Position numbers and translations under genes: made by a program. Shown in pieces: positions 33,401-46,268 of a stretch of 64,000 nt of DNA. The stretch comes from Stromatinia cepivora. Taxonomy: Eukaryota > Ascomycota > Leotiomycetes > Helotiales > Sclerotiniaceae. Below the pieces are notes generated by a model that was given only the letters and a program-made list of their open reading frames with translations, did no database searches and was not told the DNA's origin. The DNA lies in contig RCTD01000013.1 in assembly GCA_014898415.1 (NCBI GenBank), positions 1,054,001 through 1,118,000 of the forward strand, given 5' to 3'. Position 1 is the first letter of the stretch. Each line of letters starts with the position of its first letter.

Positions 33401-34746
33401 ATACATAGATGTACAGATACCTAATTTTTTTTGTTTGGATGAGGTTGCATGATGACCGATGGTTTTGATCATGCCTTCATGGAGTTGATTGAATGTAATT
33501 TTGGTTGTTTAGTCAACTTGATGATGACTGGCTATGGGAATATTGAGCAATGCAAGGTTTGACACTCTGAAACTCGCGCTCGCAAGCGACAAGTCGAGAT
33601 TTTCAAGTGACCGTTGAGCCGCACTAATATCTCGCTATTTCTTCTCCAGCTTGTTCGAAAAGACCTGCATGGACACTTGTTGATATTTTTCTTCACCATT
33701 CTGGGACCTTTTATTCCTTTTCTTATTCTCGAATTATTCTCGAATTATTCATAGTAATATTGTTGAGTGTGATATCTAAGAAGAGTAGCAATGGTAAGGT
33801 TTTCTTGCAGATTGGGTTTATATCTATCTATAGCTAGCTATTGGATCCCTCCTTACGGACTTGGTACACCCCTATACAAGTCAGTCGGTATGGTGTTCTC
33901 GCTGTGATGAACACACACGATGGGTGGTATGATTAGGAGTCTGTTGGTGGCGGGAGCTTTTAGATTAGGGTTGGAATAGGAGGACTGTGGTGTGGAGGAG
34001 GATTTTTAGGAGCTGGGGTTGCTGTTGTCGTCGTGGGATTTCCTCAGTTTGTTTGTTGGTGTAAAGAAGGATGAAATTAATGACGATAGTGGAGGGGCAT
34101 CTTCATTAGGTGGAGTTCTTGTAGTATAGATCGGGCCGGCGACATTCAGAATGTGGGTTTGGATATTTTCTGTCGCAATAACAGGTACATACATACATAC
34201 ATACATACACGAAGTTTTAGGTTAACCGAATGAATTACGTTACTTTAATTGTTTGCACAATAAAAACTTCACTTGAAGTATCTTAATTGGTTTTAGATAA
34301 AATGAAAAGTGTGAGCAACTGGGTCAAGCTTACATATCCCCGGTGAGCTTTTTTTCTTCCTTTTGCTCCCGGTAAGCTGCAGGTGGGGACCCCTCACCGG
34401 AAGCTTCCCTTGAAAGCCAGAAACTCCGCCTGGAGTCCCTGCCAATTATTGCATATTGCCACTTGAAGATATTCTACAGAGTCTGAAACTCAAAAAGAAT
34501 AAGCAAAACAAAAAATATACTCCTCAGCGCGATCTCCACAACTTCATTGATGTTTCAAGCCAAAGCGTGCCTGCTTGTGATTGGTCATCACGAAGTCCAA
34601 ACATCCTCCTTAAAACACACTTCGCACAGTCTCTCCCTGAGCCACCAAGATCAAAGCACAACTTCAGACTCACACAAAATGTCGACTTTCGAGATGTTTT
34701 TCCTTCATTTTTTTACTCGAATATCACTATACAAATTGCGAGAAAA
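33401..34746. promoter_or_regulatory. Intergenic/promoter with CCGGTGAGCT-like motifs
   Basis: No gene seen. A (ACAT)n microsatellite lies at 34187-34208. Three related elements cluster at 34337 (TCCCCGGTGAGCTT), 34366 (CTCCCGGTAAGCTG) and 34390-34407 (inverted, CCCTCACCGGAAGCTT), 340-410 bp before the downstream ATG. The stretch from 34456 to 34746 is an open frame continuous with that gene but reads like translated leader sequence. Confidence 0.4.
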
Positions 34747-36129
34747 ATGCAGCTTCCAACTGGTATCAATCGCAAATATACCGCCTTAGCAGGCTTTTCT
34801 CTAGGACTGGCATGGCTTTGGTTCGCTTTTGATCGTCCTCGTGTTATACCTACATATATCATCTGGAATGCTAATCCCGATGGCTCTCAAGCACATAATA
34901 CCCCTCCTACCTTGGACCAACACGACGTATTCGATTTTCCGCACGTCAATTCCGAGGTTATGAGAGCAGTTTGTGCGACACAAACATGGAACTCGAGCAT
35001 CATATTTACATGCGACAGTAATCAGGGAGGAGTTGGACATGTGCGAAATTCGATACTGAATTGTGTGCGATATGCAATTGGTGCAGGTGGTAGCTTGGTT
35101 ATGCCAAACATCAAGCTGAGGGAAGATATCGAGGGAATGAACATGATGCCGAGTGAGGATGGGGACGGATCACATATGGGAAAACGACATGGACTTGGTT
35201 GGAAGGGGATGGATTATATGTTTGATGCGGATCATTTCAAGAAATCTTTGAAAACGTCATGTCCTGAATTGAAGGTCATCGATCATATGGAACAAACGAT
35301 TAATGGGAGAAGACGCGGGCTTTTGCCTGAGAGCTTATTTATTAACCGGCCAAGCAGTGGATTGGAACATCCAGAGGAGTGGCAAGGGAAATTAAATGAT
35401 TGGATCCAAAAGTGGATGTCACCGACACCAACTTCGACACCAATTGTTGTGGATCTTGAACAATCCAATCTTCTATATCCAACTCATGCCGATGGCCATG
35501 TCTTTGCCCATGAGTTCGGACGGATTATGAAATTCCGGCCTGATGTTCGTCGACTTGCAACCTCGACCTTGCGCCAAATTTCCAGCTGGTACGATATACC
35601 ACTCAACGTGAGCTCAACAATTGTTACCCCTTCATTCCTGGGCGTACATTTGAAAACCGAGCCAGAAGAAATTGCAGAAGGAATCGTGAAACGACATGTT
35701 ACTCCTGCTCCATTCATGCACTACGATGGTCAAGCTGAAGCATATATTGCATTGGCCAAATCGATGAAAACGCCACTCATCTATGCTGCATCTGGCGATA
35801 TTGATTCTACTCACAAGCTCGCAATTGAGGCCAAGGGTCATGGCATCGACGTTACTCACAAAGAAGATCTTTTGAAAGAGCATGAGCGAGAAGAGCTCTC
35901 TCATCTAAGGTGGGATCAGAGAGCTTTGATCGACTACCTTGTGGTTCTGCGAGGAGAATATTTTGCGGGCGTAGGACATTCAATGTTCTCGTGGAATGTA
36001 ATGTTGAAAAGACATGAGTCTGCATTGTTGAAGCAAAAATTGCATGAGGATATTTATGCCGATGACCTAAGTAGTCTCTATGGTGTTAGAGAGAGCTATT
36101 TGGACTCGGCAAAATGCATGTGGGCTTGA
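34747..36129 (+). CDS. Type II membrane protein resembling GDP-fucose O-fucosyltransferases
   Basis: Encodes 460 residues from the ATG at 34747. A single membrane segment (TALAGFSLGLAWLWFAF, about residues 12-28) after a short basic N-terminus gives the type II Golgi layout. The lumenal region contains SNQGGVGHVRNSILNCVRYAIGAGG, like the N-terminal GDP-binding GGxxNxR-type motif of O-fucosyltransferases. Near the C-terminus DYLVVLRGEYFAGVGHSMFSWNVMLKRH recalls the family's final 'D...A..FxG...SSWS' block. Fungi carry many such proteins of unknown acceptor. An in-frame ATG at 34456 would add 97 residues with no targeting sense and would displace the membrane anchor from the N-terminus, so the shorter start is chosen. 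Family assignment is moderate; activity is not demonstrated. Confidence 0.65.
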   Translation: MQLPTGINRKYTALAGFSLGLAWLWFAFDRPRVIPTYIIWNANPDGSQAHNTPPTLDQHDVFDFPHVNSEVMRAVCATQTWNSSIIFTCDSNQGGVGHVRNSILNCVRYAIGAGGSLVMPNIKLREDIEGMNMMPSEDGDGSHMGKRHGLGWKGMDYMFDADHFKKSLKTSCPELKVIDHMEQTINGRRRGLLPESLFINRPSSGLEHPEEWQGKLNDWIQKWMSPTPTSTPIVVDLEQSNLLYPTHADGHVFAHEFGRIMKFRPDVRRLATSTLRQISSWYDIPLNVSSTIVTPSFLGVHLKTEPEEIAEGIVKRHVTPAPFMHYDGQAEAYIALAKSMKTPLIYAASGDIDSTHKLAIEAKGHGIDVTHKEDLLKEHEREELSHLRWDQRALIDYLVVLRGEYFAGVGHSMFSWNVMLKRHESALLKQKLHEDIYADDLSSLYGVRESYLDSAKCMWA

Positions 36130-39100
36130 TCTTATCTGGGTGTTTTAGGTTGGAGTACAGGATATTTTGGAGTATATGCTTCGATAAGCAATGGAGTACA
36201 TACATAGCTTGCTGGGTTAGCTAATGTTGTAGGTCGAGGCAGAATTTAATACTACTACCATAATCTTTTTGTTAACATCATATATTTTCTACTTGAAGCC
36301 TACGTGCTTCATGTTCTCATTTGTCAACGCTTTCGCATATTCTGAGTATAAAGCTCACGTCTACTGTTTAATGTAAGTTGTAAGACATATCAGTGTCATA
36401 CTAGTTACATCTAGGTGCGCCGGAAATTAGGAAAATTCTTGACCTAACGGTTAATGCTCGCGCTCGCGCTCGTGCTCCCGCCCCCACACGCGGTCATCCC
36501 GAGATTCCCCAAATAGGAGCTTGCTCTGTCGAGAGGTGAACGAGGCTGTCTACCTAACGATCAAATTGACGTCGGATGAGCTACTTGCTCGCAATGCTAC
36601 TCCTCTATTAGAAGGTGATTGATCCTACAATTTGCGAAATATTGATTTTCAGGTGTGCTCAATAAATTCAAGCGAATTATTTCTGTAAGAAATCTAGATG
36701 TTCATTCTAATTATGATTTTAAAATTTCTTGACAGTTTTGGCGAAATAAAGATCCCCATTATTTCCACTGCAGCAAGCATCTTGCCGCGTGGCACTGCAC
36801 AAAATACTACTAGTCCGGTGACACTAGTTAACGGAACATTTAGCTATGTAGGGCCTTGGAGCCCATAATGCCCCCCCCCCCCCCCACCCGCTCCGTCAAA
36901 GAATTCCACCACTTCTACTACTTTTACGACCAATCGCCTATTAATTTGGCGATACATATCCAAAATGATCAATTCTTCATATATTACATAAGCGGAAATT
37001 GTGCCTGCAGCCTATGCCCTTGGGGGACTGGAGATGTCGGTGCTTCCAGAGCACGCTTTCATAAATAGGTGATATCTAGGCCTGCTAGGCCTAGCGCTTG
37101 TTCAGGGGCATTTTCTTTGTGGTAATTGTTATAATAGCCATCTTACTTCCCCATGTAGTTCCTCTCATTACTCCATAGTCAAATGGATCACATTCATCCG
37201 AGTCTTTGTGTTCCATAGGTAGACTAAAGTGGAGGGACTGCATATCCATCCCTGCGGCTGAATACACCTCCAGAGGTTCTCTACACCGAATTCAATGACG
37301 TACAATTTTGTATCTTCTTTCTGGGATTATCTCATTTCCGTTGAAGCATTAATCGTAGCGCGATGATACGCTCTGGGTTTCTTGATCAATGAGTGTCAGG
37401 CTGCAAGCACTACGCGATATGCAGGCCGTTGAAGCCTGTCGCTAATGGTTCGATGACTTGCATGCAGACATTTTTCGTCCAATGTTCATCATGCAGACTC
37501 TTATCTTAACGATGTGAGATTTGATCAGGAAGTGATATCACTAAATTGGAAGGTGGTGTTGGGTATTTGGCTGATTAGAGTAATGAGGGAAGGAGTGGGG
37601 TTTATTAAGGCCTGAACAGAGTTGGAGGATGTTGTAATGGGCTGCCGTTCAGACGGGGATTGGGTTTGGGCTTCAGCAGGAGGGCCTGGATGGGTGAGGC
37701 TCAACTTTTCCACCCTTGTTACTATATTGTCATGGGTGAATCATTACTAACAACATGCAGATCCTCTACTACCCCCCTAACAACCTCCAACACTCTCAAT
37801 AGAAACCCAACCGCCGAACTCCTACCCAACCCGTCCACACCCCGACTGGCCTCCAAAGTCGCAATGGACAACGTGCAGTCTCGGCCAGCGCTCCGGTATC
37901 ACAAGATGCTTCACATCCAATTCTATCGGTGACATCTTTATGATGATATCCTCCTCGGACGGGATCTGCATTTGGGGCATCATCTGGCTCCTGCCGCGAA
38001 TGTAGGATTCGATTGCTGGCTTAATTGGAATGTGAATCAATCATTTACCGTATCAGCCGGATTGTAATGAGGGGTAGATGAAAGGCCAGGGTTGCCGGTG
38101 GGGGCGGGGAAGAATATGAATTTGTGATAGGAGGAATGAGAAGGAGTTGTCAAGGAGAGGTTGATAATCAATGTGTCCCCGCCTCTAGGCTTACCATGTT
38201 ATTTTTTGAGATGCACAAGTAAACATTCTCGAATACATTCATTCACTCACATCCTAGTGTCCCACCTTAACTCTGAACTAGCTGTTTCTAATAGGTTAAA
38301 TTGCAACCGAGAAGTCATTACCCGTGTCTCACTTTCTAAACCCCGAAAATAAGGGTCCATAACCGACAAATAGATCTGCACCAGGATAGGATTGGGCCAT
38401 TTCCACATTAGGAAGCAACCCAACGCGATGAACCTTATTGCCGTTGCATATTTTATGCTGAAACAATGTATGGCTCATGGCTTCCATGTGGATTCTTGGT
38501 TGGTTGTTTTTTTAAGGTGTCCCCGAATTGATAAAAAAGCCATTGGTAATGTTTTCAAAATAGATACATAAGCGACTAGTTAAAGCCGAAGCTCTAGACT
38601 GCTTCTGGTTTAGTCTCATTCGGGGGTAGCTCACTTCGACCCTTCACATACCCCTCTTTGAGGCTCTCGACAACATATCGCAATGATTCCGTCCATGAAG
38701 ATCAAGCCGGCGAATACCTCAATCTTAAGCGCGATATTTCTTTCGATTAGGAGAATGATCCCCCCTTCAAGCTACTCAAATGAACTCACATGAAAGAAAA
38801 GATCCTGAGACGGGTTAATTAATCTTTTTCAATGCTCCGTGGTACAATTATAGTTAAACCTGGGGGTACTTTGAACTGGGTTTCCATTGACACAATATAC
38901 GAGGGGTCAATATCAGAACTTTGAGCTCCTAGAGTTCCCTTTCGGAACGCCACAAATTCACCGTGCGGAAGGGGTGGCTAGCTGAGTGGCCGATCACGGT
39001 AATGTGATAATTTATCCAATAGCTACGATACTACCTTGCGTTGCATGTTTTCAATAGTTGACGTTGATACTTCATCTTGATCATACGGTGGGCTAGCTCT

Positions 39101-39911
39101 ATTGCTCAGCCTTGTGTCTACATTCCCAGTGGTGTTGATTTTAACCCATTATGCCGGATATTATCTTCGGAAATACCGACATAATGTTTGTGAACTGCTG
39201 TTCGTACTATGCTATCACTTCTGTACCCCAGTGTCAACACTCGCCGCGTGGGGGGATAGTCACATTTCGGATTTCCTCCCAATCACTGAAACTCTCCCTG
39301 AAGCTGAAGTCTGTATTAGTTATGGCTCGTGAATTTATGGTATCATTGATGGCATGGAGCTCTATAGCCAGCAGTATTTTGAGCTCGCCGACGAAAATCC
39401 TATCACACCTTTCTTCTAGGGTCTTGACCCTCTACTTTCAATTCATTTCGCGATCTTAAGAATGATTTGCTTTCTGAATTGCCGTGTTCCCAGAATAATG
39501 TTGTATCACAAATCTCATCGAGACTCGGTGTTTCCGAGATGATAGGGGGCACGTTAGCCCGATAACATGATGCACCATCACCTACCTAGGTACATATAGT
39601 GCGTTTCCGCTAGGTCCCGTCGCTCCAACTTTACATTTTCCCATCGTCAAATATTTGCACACCATCGTTCTCCATTCATGAATGGAATGCATACGCCATA
39701 GTCCTTCACTCTAGTGAGACAGCTTCGATTAAAGGCGCCACCTTGCTTTGCATGAGAACATTGGAATGCTAAAACTTCTATTGGTCTAGAAGTCTCAATT
39801 TACGGAATCTTTAAGACTATCTTCAACCTCGGTTCATACATATAGCTCTAACTAGAACCAACGAGAAGGAGCTTCAGGTCGATCTGCTCTCTGAAGACCA
39901 TATTCGCCAAC
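36130..39911. other. Long gene-poor region
   Basis: About 3.8 kb without a supportable gene. It holds a CGCTCGCGCTCGTGCTCCCGC stretch near 36455-36480 and a 15-base C run near 36871. Several short open frames exist (for example 36856-37068, and overlapping frames at 39102-39459) but none has sustained protein character. It may contain the remains of older genes. The last 70 bp before 39912 form the leader of the STAND/TPR gene. Confidence 0.45.
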
Positions 39912-42900
39912 ATGGCTCCATCAGCGATACACAACGGGCCCTTGTCCCCTCTGAAACAGATATCCAATGGACATCACTTCACAAAGTTAAATGGCTACCC
40001 AGACTATATGCCATCACCAAGCTTTGATCAACGCAGCATGACGGGGAGTGATTATTTTCAAACACCTCTACTTCAGGATACAACCCAAAAGGTCATCAAA
40101 ATGTATCGATCTGAGCTCGGAAAAAGCTCAGAGAAGTTTCTTCAGAGCTGCAAATCTGTAGAAAGCTTCTTTGACTTCGTGGCTGCTATTAGACTATCGC
40201 AGATCCCGCATCATGGCAGCCGCTGGGATAAGATATTGAAATGGGCAGAATTCTTTACGGGTCAGGTTTCTACATACAGTGAAGAGGTCTCCTCGTTCAC
40301 AACACAGAGTGAGCAAGCGACGAACGCCATATACGCAAGCTGTAAAACATTGCTGGAGGTTTGTCTTAACATTCTCCACATTTTTAAGTAAGATACTGAC
40401 CGCTTGTGTGCAGATGGGCCCAAAGTTCGTTCCTGTTCTCGAAAAGATATTTGGCGTGCTTTACAATTGCAGTCTCACACTTGGCTTCCTCGTGCGTCAT
40501 CATGAACTTCTACTTACCATTGAAGAGCTACAAACTGTATTGGTGGCTTGTTACGCAGACCTACTGAAACTTGTGACTGGAGTCACGATATATTACACCA
40601 GACGACAACATGGTGAGCTCTTCTCAAGTATACAAAACTATAATGGAGTTAATTGAGCAAGTAGACTCGAATTTCAGTATCCGTACCTTCGACGAACTCT
40701 TTGGCCAAAGCATCAATGAATTCTTCATGCATAGCGATCGCTTCGTAGATAAGATCTGGTCAACTAGACTCGAACGCCTAGCTGAGCCTGGAGGTAAGCT
40801 GTGCCTAAAAGAATGTTGAACTCATTACTGACAATTCTTACTTAGACGATTCTGTGGAAGCTGTGAGAAACTTTTTGACTCCGCACGATCGAGTTACACG
40901 AATCCTTGCAACTAATCGCCGTACCCATGGAGCAAGAGCTGATTTCACATGTGAATGGTTCGAGAGACCGTTAAGGGAATTTCTGCGAAGCGGAAAGAAT
41001 CTCTTTATGGTGACTGGATCCGCTGGCTCAGGAAAATCCGTGCTTTCCGAATGGGTTGTTGAAAGACTCCAAGCCTTCAAAGGTCGTCGAGCGACTGAGG
41101 TGATTCGCTATACCATTGGTATGTGTTTTCATGTCTTTTGATATGACGATTACTAACGCCGTTTAGATGGTGCCTTGAAGACAGAGTTGTCGACTCTCAG
41201 CGTCGTCAAGGGGCTCTTGCTACAAATGCTCCAGCTCAGTGCTGGCGACAAAGCTTTGTATAAGGAATTGTTTCACGCATATGAGTTGCATATTCAAGGA
41301 AATTCGAACACCAAAGTTGAGGACTCGCTGTGGGCTGCTTTAGGCCAGAGTCTTCGAACGGATCGTGGCCAGATAGTCGTTATTGATGGTTTCGACCAAG
41401 TCTATGGTGGCGAGAGTAACGGATTCGTCCTACTCGAGAGATTGCGGACTATTGTTTCCAAACATCAGAACACTAAATGCATTATATTCACTCGACCTCT
41501 CACCAAACCGATTCCTGGAGACTGTGCTCAACTCTCCATCACCGCTCAGCATACAACTCAAGATTTGCAATACTTTATTAAGTCGCTTCTATTCTCAACA
41601 ATGAACCTTAGCCAGAGGGATTTTGCTTTGGTTACAGCGAAGCTTTTGCAGGCAGCCAACGGTTCATATGTATGGACTCAAAATGCAGTCGAGATTCTCA
41701 AGAAGGAACAGACAGCAGAGTCCACAATGAAGCGTTTGGATACTCTTCCTAAGGATCTAGGGCAATTGCTCGACATAATCATGTCCTTGATTGACCTCAA
41801 GGGCCGAGACACAAAATCCATACTTGCTTGGCTCTTGGCAAGTGAGCGTCCTTTGCTCATAAGTGAAGTCAAACAACTACTCGAGATTGATACTGGATCT
41901 TGTCAGCATGTCCAAAGAGCAACCTGCGTTGAGGATGATATTTTCAGTGCCGTTGGGCCATTGATCAAAATGGATGACGGCTTTGTCCGATTCTCTCATG
42001 ATCTTGTGAAGCAAACCATCACTCAAAGATCAATGTCGGTTGTAGATTTCAAGAATACTGGCGCCTTTCCTTTTCACGTCAAAGAGGCCCATTATGACTT
42101 AGCACTGCGATCATTGGCTTATGTTAAAGCAACTCTCACTAGGCGCTCGGTTCAATTAACGTTTACTACCATGTCTGAAGAGGATTTAGATGAATTATTC
42201 CAAAAATACGAATTCATTCAATATGCCTCCAGATATTGGATAGTGCACTTCGCTGCATCTCCTATGAACGAAGGAACCCAGCAAAAACTTACCCCTGGTT
42301 TTAAAACCTGCTTTGCCGATTCTGTTCTTTTGTCATTAATCGAAGGATCCTGCTGGGAGTATCAATTCCCACTTCAAGACACACTAAGTAAATTGGAGTT
42401 GGCTCTATCCATACGGAAATCGGTGCTTGGTGAAACCTCAGAGTCTGTACTTCAGACTCTACTCAATATTGCGCGATTGGGGCACATCAGTGCTTCTTCA
42501 AACGTGGAACATTACTATGATGCATGGAAGCTAGCGGAAGTACTTCATGTTTCATCGATTGCCTTCAAGTGTGCCCAACAATACATCGAAATAACATCTT
42601 CAATTACTATTACCAAGAAGACTGAGGTTGTTGTACGAAAAATTGAGCTTCTCGAGTACATCATCAAGGTGCAGAGATCCACCAACTCAGCCAGCCAAGA
42701 AACCATAACATATGCGGAGACTCTTACTCAGATTTATGTTTCTATCCATGAGACATCCAAGGTTTCTGAATGGCAAAAGTACGTTTACGAGTTGAATGTA
42801 ACGGTTTATGGAAAATCAGCTTCACAGGCTCTTAAATCATTGGAGATCATTTCAAGGAGCTCAACTGAAATTACCAAGGTGGAGCAGCGTACCAGTACTC

Positions 42901-45900
42901 TACAGCAAGAATATGAAATCAGTGTTCGAAAAATGAGTGCAGCCGATTCAAAACGTCTCGAATTATCATGGGCCATGATTGGAAAGTACGAGAAGGAGAA
43001 AAACACCGTCAAAACGGAGGAGATACTGATCAATCTGTGGCAAAGCTTGACAAGTTTGACACACACTTATGACGTCTCCATCCAAGAAAAGAAGATTGAA
43101 GTCGCCCTACGCTATGTCGAGTTCCTAAGACGAGAACAGAGAACAGTCGAGGCAGAGAGCATACTTCGGGGTATCAATATTGACCTCGAACATAGTGACA
43201 TTCAATCTCCTACTTTGATCAAGCATACAAGGTTGGTAGGTGAGCAGTTACAAAGTATTGGGTCGGTAGCAGCAGCTCAGCTTGTATTTAGTAACCTCTG
43301 GGAATACTACGTCAGGACCGGCAGGCAAGAATCAACGGAGGCCAAATCTGTCTCTAAGAGCCTAACTCAGATCACTGAGACAAAGACTGAAGAAACCACA
43401 TGGGATATCACAACCGTTCGTGAAGTGTTCGAAAGAACTATCGTCAGTAAAACTACTAAGACGATCGATACCACAACGATACGCCAAGCTACATCTTTAT
43501 GTTCTACTTACTACTCAGAGCAACGATGGTCTGAGATTACCAAGGTGACAAATTCGACTTTGCTTCGAATTTGGCCATCATTCTCAGGTAACAACGTCAA
43601 TTTACCTCTACCAACCAATTTCATTGTGGAGATCTTGGAGCTTCTCAATCGGCTGGCCGTCGCACACTTCAAGCTACGCCAACTCGATTTGGCAGAAGTT
43701 ACCTATCGAAAGATTTTCTACGCCGTCATAGCCACTACAGGGACCCCAGATAAACTCTTGGAATCAACATGTAAGACACTGATTGATTTCTACGAGTCAC
43801 ATTCTATGACTGCCAAACTCATCATTGTTTATCGGGATCTTCACCATGAAATCGAAAAGAGACATGGTAAGACACATGCATGGACGATCAAGACTTTGTA
43901 TCTGCTGGGTGATTGAGCATGCGAATCTACAATATCCAGAGGCAGAAACTGCCTATCGCACCATACATTTCAACTTGGGCAATGGGAACACGGAAATCTG
44001 TCACAAAGATGCGGCTCAAGCGGCTTTGGCACTCTGCGTTATCTATGAGCAACAGCGCCAGTACGTGCTTGCTCAAAAGATCTGTAGTTCTCTCTGGCAG
44101 ATGCTTGTGAAGCATGGAAAAGAATACGACATCAAGTCAGACTTTGCCGAAGATCTGTATCAAAGATACGTCCGTGTCGTTAGACAAGCTTCAGAGACGC
44201 ACCATACTCTTTTGCGCCAGCTGGCTGTTGACTTCCGTAAAGCATGTGTGACCTTCTACGGCGTCCATAATGAGGTCACGATTAAAGCCACACTTCAGCT
44301 CGCTGAGCTTGATGAGCATAGTGAGCAATATCGTGAAGAGGCTATATCTATGTACGAGGATGCGGACTCCAAGGCTCATGAAGCTCCAAAGGGACAGATC
44401 ACGGAGACGATCCTCCAAGCCGTACTTGCTGCCAAGAAGTGTCTACCTCATCTCTACTCAATCTCTAAACTCTCCACATCGACGAAAGCTATTGCTTTAT
44501 ACAAGCAAGAGTTCAGCAAGTTCCATATGGAGAAAGGATATGCCCATCGTGATACACTATTTTGGCTTGGACATTTGGCCAAGGCATTGGCAAAGCAAGA
44601 TAAGCCGGAAGCGAACTCTGAGGCTCAACAAACTCTTCAAGCTTCGGTTTTGGAAGTTCTCAAGACCGAGAAGAATTCCCAGGTACTGTCAGACTCAGCA
44701 GTGACATTTGCAACAATCTATAAGAATGCGGGATTGGAGTCCGAAGCAAAGAGATTGATGAAACAACTTCGCTCTCAAGCGATATTTGCTCACTCTAATC
44801 TGAAACTTGACCCTAAGATCAAGCTCGAGAGCCATACCTGGGTTTTCTTGGTTTCTTTTGAGTCAACTTTCACCGGAAGAAAGGAGCTCTACTCATCGAT
44901 GATGGCTGACCTATTTATGGAAGTCTTTTTGTACCAAATGTATCAGCGATCGATCGCGCAGAAGATGTTCTTCACAACTGTCCTCTCATATGCTTCGAGA
45001 CTCCTCGCTTTCTTGAAAGATATAAAAAATGACGCTGGACTTGAGATTGCTAACAAATCAGTTCTAGAATACTTTGCAACCAACTTAGGAGTCAAGAACT
45101 TGAGTAGCCACATTCTCCACGAATTCTTGCACATCGTTCTTGTTAACCTCAATGAGGGCGAAGCCGAAATCTCTATCTTACGAGCAGGTCTCGATGCAAC
45201 AAGTGTTTATATGGGCAAACGCAAATTTGCAGAGGCGCGAGAACTTGCTGAATATGTCGACTTCTTCCAGAAGCTCTATGGGGGCTACGACACCCTGCCC
45301 AAGATAGACATAGGTCTACGTTTAGCCCTAGTCTTAGTTAGTAGTAAAGCTAAACTAATGAACGATCCCCAGCTTCGTGCCTCGTCGGTGGCTTTGTCTG
45401 GATCTATTATGAAACACATCATCAAGCGATTCCGCACCAGCAACCTTCAGATTGTGGATTTACCAATTGAACAGCTCAATACTGCATGTGGCTTGCTTGG
45501 AGAAATACAAGATCTAGATTCACTCGAGGTAAACATTATCCCCTTCTTTCCCTGTCTCTATGCTAATATCAATCACAGTGGCTTCTCACCCAACTATGGA
45601 ACTCCCGCGACTCACGACGGTCCTGGTCCTCCTCAACAATCGTTCACATCGGTCGTCTTCTTGTCGAAACGCAATTCTCCAGAAACCACCAAGAACAAGC
45701 CATTCGTCCCCTCGAAGACATGTGCTACAACATCCGTCATGTCTGGGGATCACTCGACCCCACTACCATCGAAATGCAAAACCTATTATCTTCATTTTAT
45801 ACTTCTTCTCCAAATGCCGATCTCACAAAGGCAATGCGTATTCATGAAGATATTCTTCGCAGTACCGTCTCCGATGCTGGAGATGAATTGCCCAGTAATG

Positions 45901-46268
45901 AAGTATGCGCTATTGCTATTGCGCAACTCGAGTTATTGAAGAGGGTTTATTGGAGAAAGGGGACGTGGGATAAAGATGTGAGTGTTTATGTGGATCTTTG
46001 GAGGCAAATAGAACAAGAGTTTGAGGATGAACATGCGTGGAAAGAGGCATCGAAGGTGCTTAAAGGTGTTGATAAGTGGAGTGTTAGGAAGGGAGAGAAA
46101 GGGGAGAAAGATGATGAGCTTGGGATCTGGAAGAGGCCGGAAAGTTTTGAATTCATGACGGCACAAGAGGGAAAGAGACAGCATTTGAATATGTTGAGGA
46201 AGATTAGTAGTATGTGGGGATTCTCGGGCCATATCCATAATCATGAGAAGGAAAGACAAGCTGTTTGA
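39912..46268 (+). CDS. STAND/NACHT-like NTPase with TPR-like repeats, interrupted by a +1 frameshift
   Basis: Exons 39912-40358, 40414-40612, 40662-40793, 40846-41118, 41167-45528 (frame changes near 43914) and 45579-46268 give about 2030 residues if the shift is bridged. A helical N-terminal region (FLQSCKSVESFFDFV, then FVPVLEKIFGVLYNCSLTLGFLV and ADLLKLVTGVTIYY) resembles the domains preceding NACHT modules in fungal proteins, perhaps DUF7708-like. The NTPase has Walker A GSAGSGKS near residue 317 and Walker B IVVIDGFDQ near residue 423, followed by CIIFTRPLTKP. The following about 1500 residues are helical pairs with TPR-like features, such as LDLAEVTYRKIFYAV, THAWTIKTLYLLGD and YPEAETAYRTIHFNL. 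Such STAND proteins act as intracellular sensors in fungal non-self recognition; the role here is inferred. The frame breaks at GGT GAT TGA (43908-43916): the homologous reading continues in the +1 frame at GAG (43915). It may be a sequencing error, recent pseudogene, or recoding site. Confidence 0.8.

Noticed and set aside
36869..36890. C-run followed by a 70-codon open frame
   Set aside because: A homopolymer tract with an open frame that has no protein features; not called as a gene.
38931..39010. tRNA-like stretch (GTGGCTAGCTGAGTGGCCGATCAC)
   Set aside because: The D-arm-like sequence is not followed by a matching anticodon arm, T-loop or acceptor pairing.
39102..39459. Overlapping plus-strand frames with protein-like fragments (AGYYLRKYRHN, IYGIIDGMELYSQQYFELAD)
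   Set aside because: They might be an old gene relic, but no family could be named and the frames do not join through splice sites.
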